Of a stretch of DNA of 64,000 nucleotides, positions 63,123 to 64,000 are shown piece by piece; the first letter of the stretch is position 1; each line of letters starts with the position of its first letter. The notes beneath the pieces are model-generated. The model worked only from the letters and a program-made list of their open reading frames with translations, ran no database searches and was not told the origin of the DNA. The position numbers were made by a program, and so were the translations under genes. Origin of the DNA: Corynebacterium tuberculostearicum (GTDB lineage: Bacteria; Actinomycetota; Actinomycetes; Mycobacteriales; Mycobacteriaceae); NCBI RefSeq assembly GCF_030506365.1, contig NZ_CP073092.1, positions 1,054,001-1,118,000 of the forward strand, read 5' to 3'.

Positions 63123-64000
63123 ATGGGCTGGGTTAAACCTCTCGTTGGCATTTTCGCAGTTGGCGCAGTGGCTTCCGTTGCTTTAGGAGGCGGTGACGAA
63201 GATACTGTGGTGGTCAATCGAGTGATCGATGGCGACACCATTGACGTCGACATAGACGGTGAAAATACCCGCGTTCGGCTACTTAATATTGATACGCCGG
63301 AAATCGGCCATAACGGCGAACCGAGTGAGTGCCTCGCGGAGGAAGCCAAGCGGTACTTGGAAGGACGGTTGCCAAAGGGGACGGAGGTTCGGTTGGAATA
63401 TGACTCCGAGCGGACCGACAAGTACGGCCGCACTCTTGCCGGTGTCTTTATTGACGATGACTTCATTAACGCGGATGTCGCGGCCGAAGGGCTAGCCACG
63501 GCGGTTGTATTTGGCGGAAACGACAAGTTTTACGACGAAGTGCACAATGCCGAACGCGGCCCTAAAGACGCTGGCGAAGGGATCTTTGGGGTCTCGGACG
63601 AGTGCAAGGTTTCCAGCGATGAGGACATGGCCGAGGCGCTTAGCAGCGCAGAAGCTGCGGCGGCAGCATTTGTAGCTTCCGGGGAAGCTGATAGTGCAGG
63701 CTACGAGGATGTACTGGACAAGTCAGCAGCAGCGAAGGCCGGATTAGCGGCTCTGACTCACCGCAAAGATGCTCGAAGCACCTTCCAGAAGGCGGCATAT
63801 CCGGATGCTCCCAAGGAGATTGCCTCGAAGAAGGAACGCGAGCTTGAAGGGAAGGAGAAGCAAGCCCGCGAAGAGCTCGAGAAATTGGAGGAGAAAGCAC
63901 GGGAGGAAGAGAAGCGCGAGAAGGAGCGCCAGGAAGAAGAACGCCGTCGTGCAGAGCAGCGGCAGGAAGAGATTCGCCAGCAGGAGCACGACGCGCCTGA
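63123..64000 (+). CDS. Thermonuclease (SNase) domain protein with coiled-coil tail, 3' end missing
   Basis: Exported or membrane-anchored nuclease; 292 residues are visible and the frame is open at the window end. N-terminal hydrophobic segment (VKPLVGIFAVGAVASVALGG), then an SNase domain (about 27-160): VVNRVIDGDTIDVD, VRLLNIDTPEIGHNGE, a catalytic-type Glu in SECLAEEAKR and Arg in ERTDKYGRTLAGVF. Then an Ala-rich linker and an Arg/Lys/Glu-rich coiled coil beginning near residue 240. GGAGGAA precedes ATG 63123. The organisation resembles secreted corynebacterial thermonucleases; what follows the coiled coil cannot be seen. Confidence 0.87.
   Translation, partial: MGWVKPLVGIFAVGAVASVALGGGDEDTVVVNRVIDGDTIDVDIDGENTRVRLLNIDTPEIGHNGEPSECLAEEAKRYLEGRLPKGTEVRLEYDSERTDKYGRTLAGVFIDDDFINADVAAEGLATAVVFGGNDKFYDEVHNAERGPKDAGEGIFGVSDECKVSSDEDMAEALSSAEAAAAAFVASGEADSAGYEDVLDKSAAAKAGLAALTHRKDARSTFQKAAYPDAPKEIASKKERELEGKEKQAREELEKLEEKAREEEKREKERQEEERRRAEQRQEEIRQQEHDAP

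Overview
The window is chromosomal DNA of a high-G+C actinobacterium, almost certainly a Corynebacterium. The evidence is gene content and order: a rplY-pth block, prs-glmU, mfd-mazG-eno-ftsB-DUF501-ppx, greA-DUF4307-mca, and coaA/glyA/phoH2. From memory this is the order shared by Corynebacterium and Mycobacterium. Further support comes from the mycothiol gene mca, a long NADP-type-like GAPDH, a corynebacterial-style DUF222/HNH protein and many starts that look leaderless. I cannot name the species from sequence alone.

Layout. 1-9.8 kb: the 3' end of a nitronate monooxygenase gene, a long GAPDH, a two-component system with an ABC exporter, PPK2, a FAH-family hydrolase, pth and rplY. 10-14.6 kb: prs-glmU, an MFS permease, a TRIC-type channel protein and tRNA-Gln. 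14.7-27.9 kb: TetR-mfd, an APC permease, mazG, a lytic transglycosylase, eno, an HNH protein, two tandem paralogous lipoproteins, ftsB, DUF501 and ppx. 27.9-34.7 kb is the most accessory part: a tRNA with anticodon UAA, an IS481-family element inserted at its 3' end, an IS3-family element, a BI-1 membrane protein, and a DUF3558 lipoprotein coupled to a long Ala/Gly-rich protein. 34.7-44.7 kb: a small lipoprotein, greA, DUF4307, mca, a cis-prenyltransferase, coaA, glyA, an HTH-less LysR-type sensor domain, an LGFP lipoprotein, phoH2 and a GNAT enzyme. 44.7-53.5 kb: a TetR-controlled DHA2 efflux operon, fumC, glpX, DUF4245, xseAB and ispH. 53.6-64 kb: DUF6542, rmuC, an AI-2E family permease, ychF, a PfpI-like protein, a CDF metal exporter behind a manganese (yybP-ykoY) riboswitch, a PRC/DUF2382 stress-type protein, a DAACS symporter and a thermonuclease that runs off the window.

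Most genes are housekeeping: central carbon metabolism (gap, eno, fumC, glpX), nucleotide and cofactor supply (prs, coaA, glyA), envelope precursors (glmU, ispH, prenyltransferase), translation (rplY, pth, two tRNAs, ychF) and DNA repair (mfd, xseAB, rmuC). The points most worth a second look are the IS481 insertion, whose left end reproduces the tRNA terminator hairpin; the Mn2+ riboswitch with competing helices over the CDF ribosome-binding site; the DUF3558/Ala-Gly-rich gene pair; the tandem lipoproteins; a palindromic operator over the TetR promoter; and a recurring arrangement of a -10 box 7-9 nt before the start codon. I found no CRISPR array, prophage, rRNA operon or replication origin.
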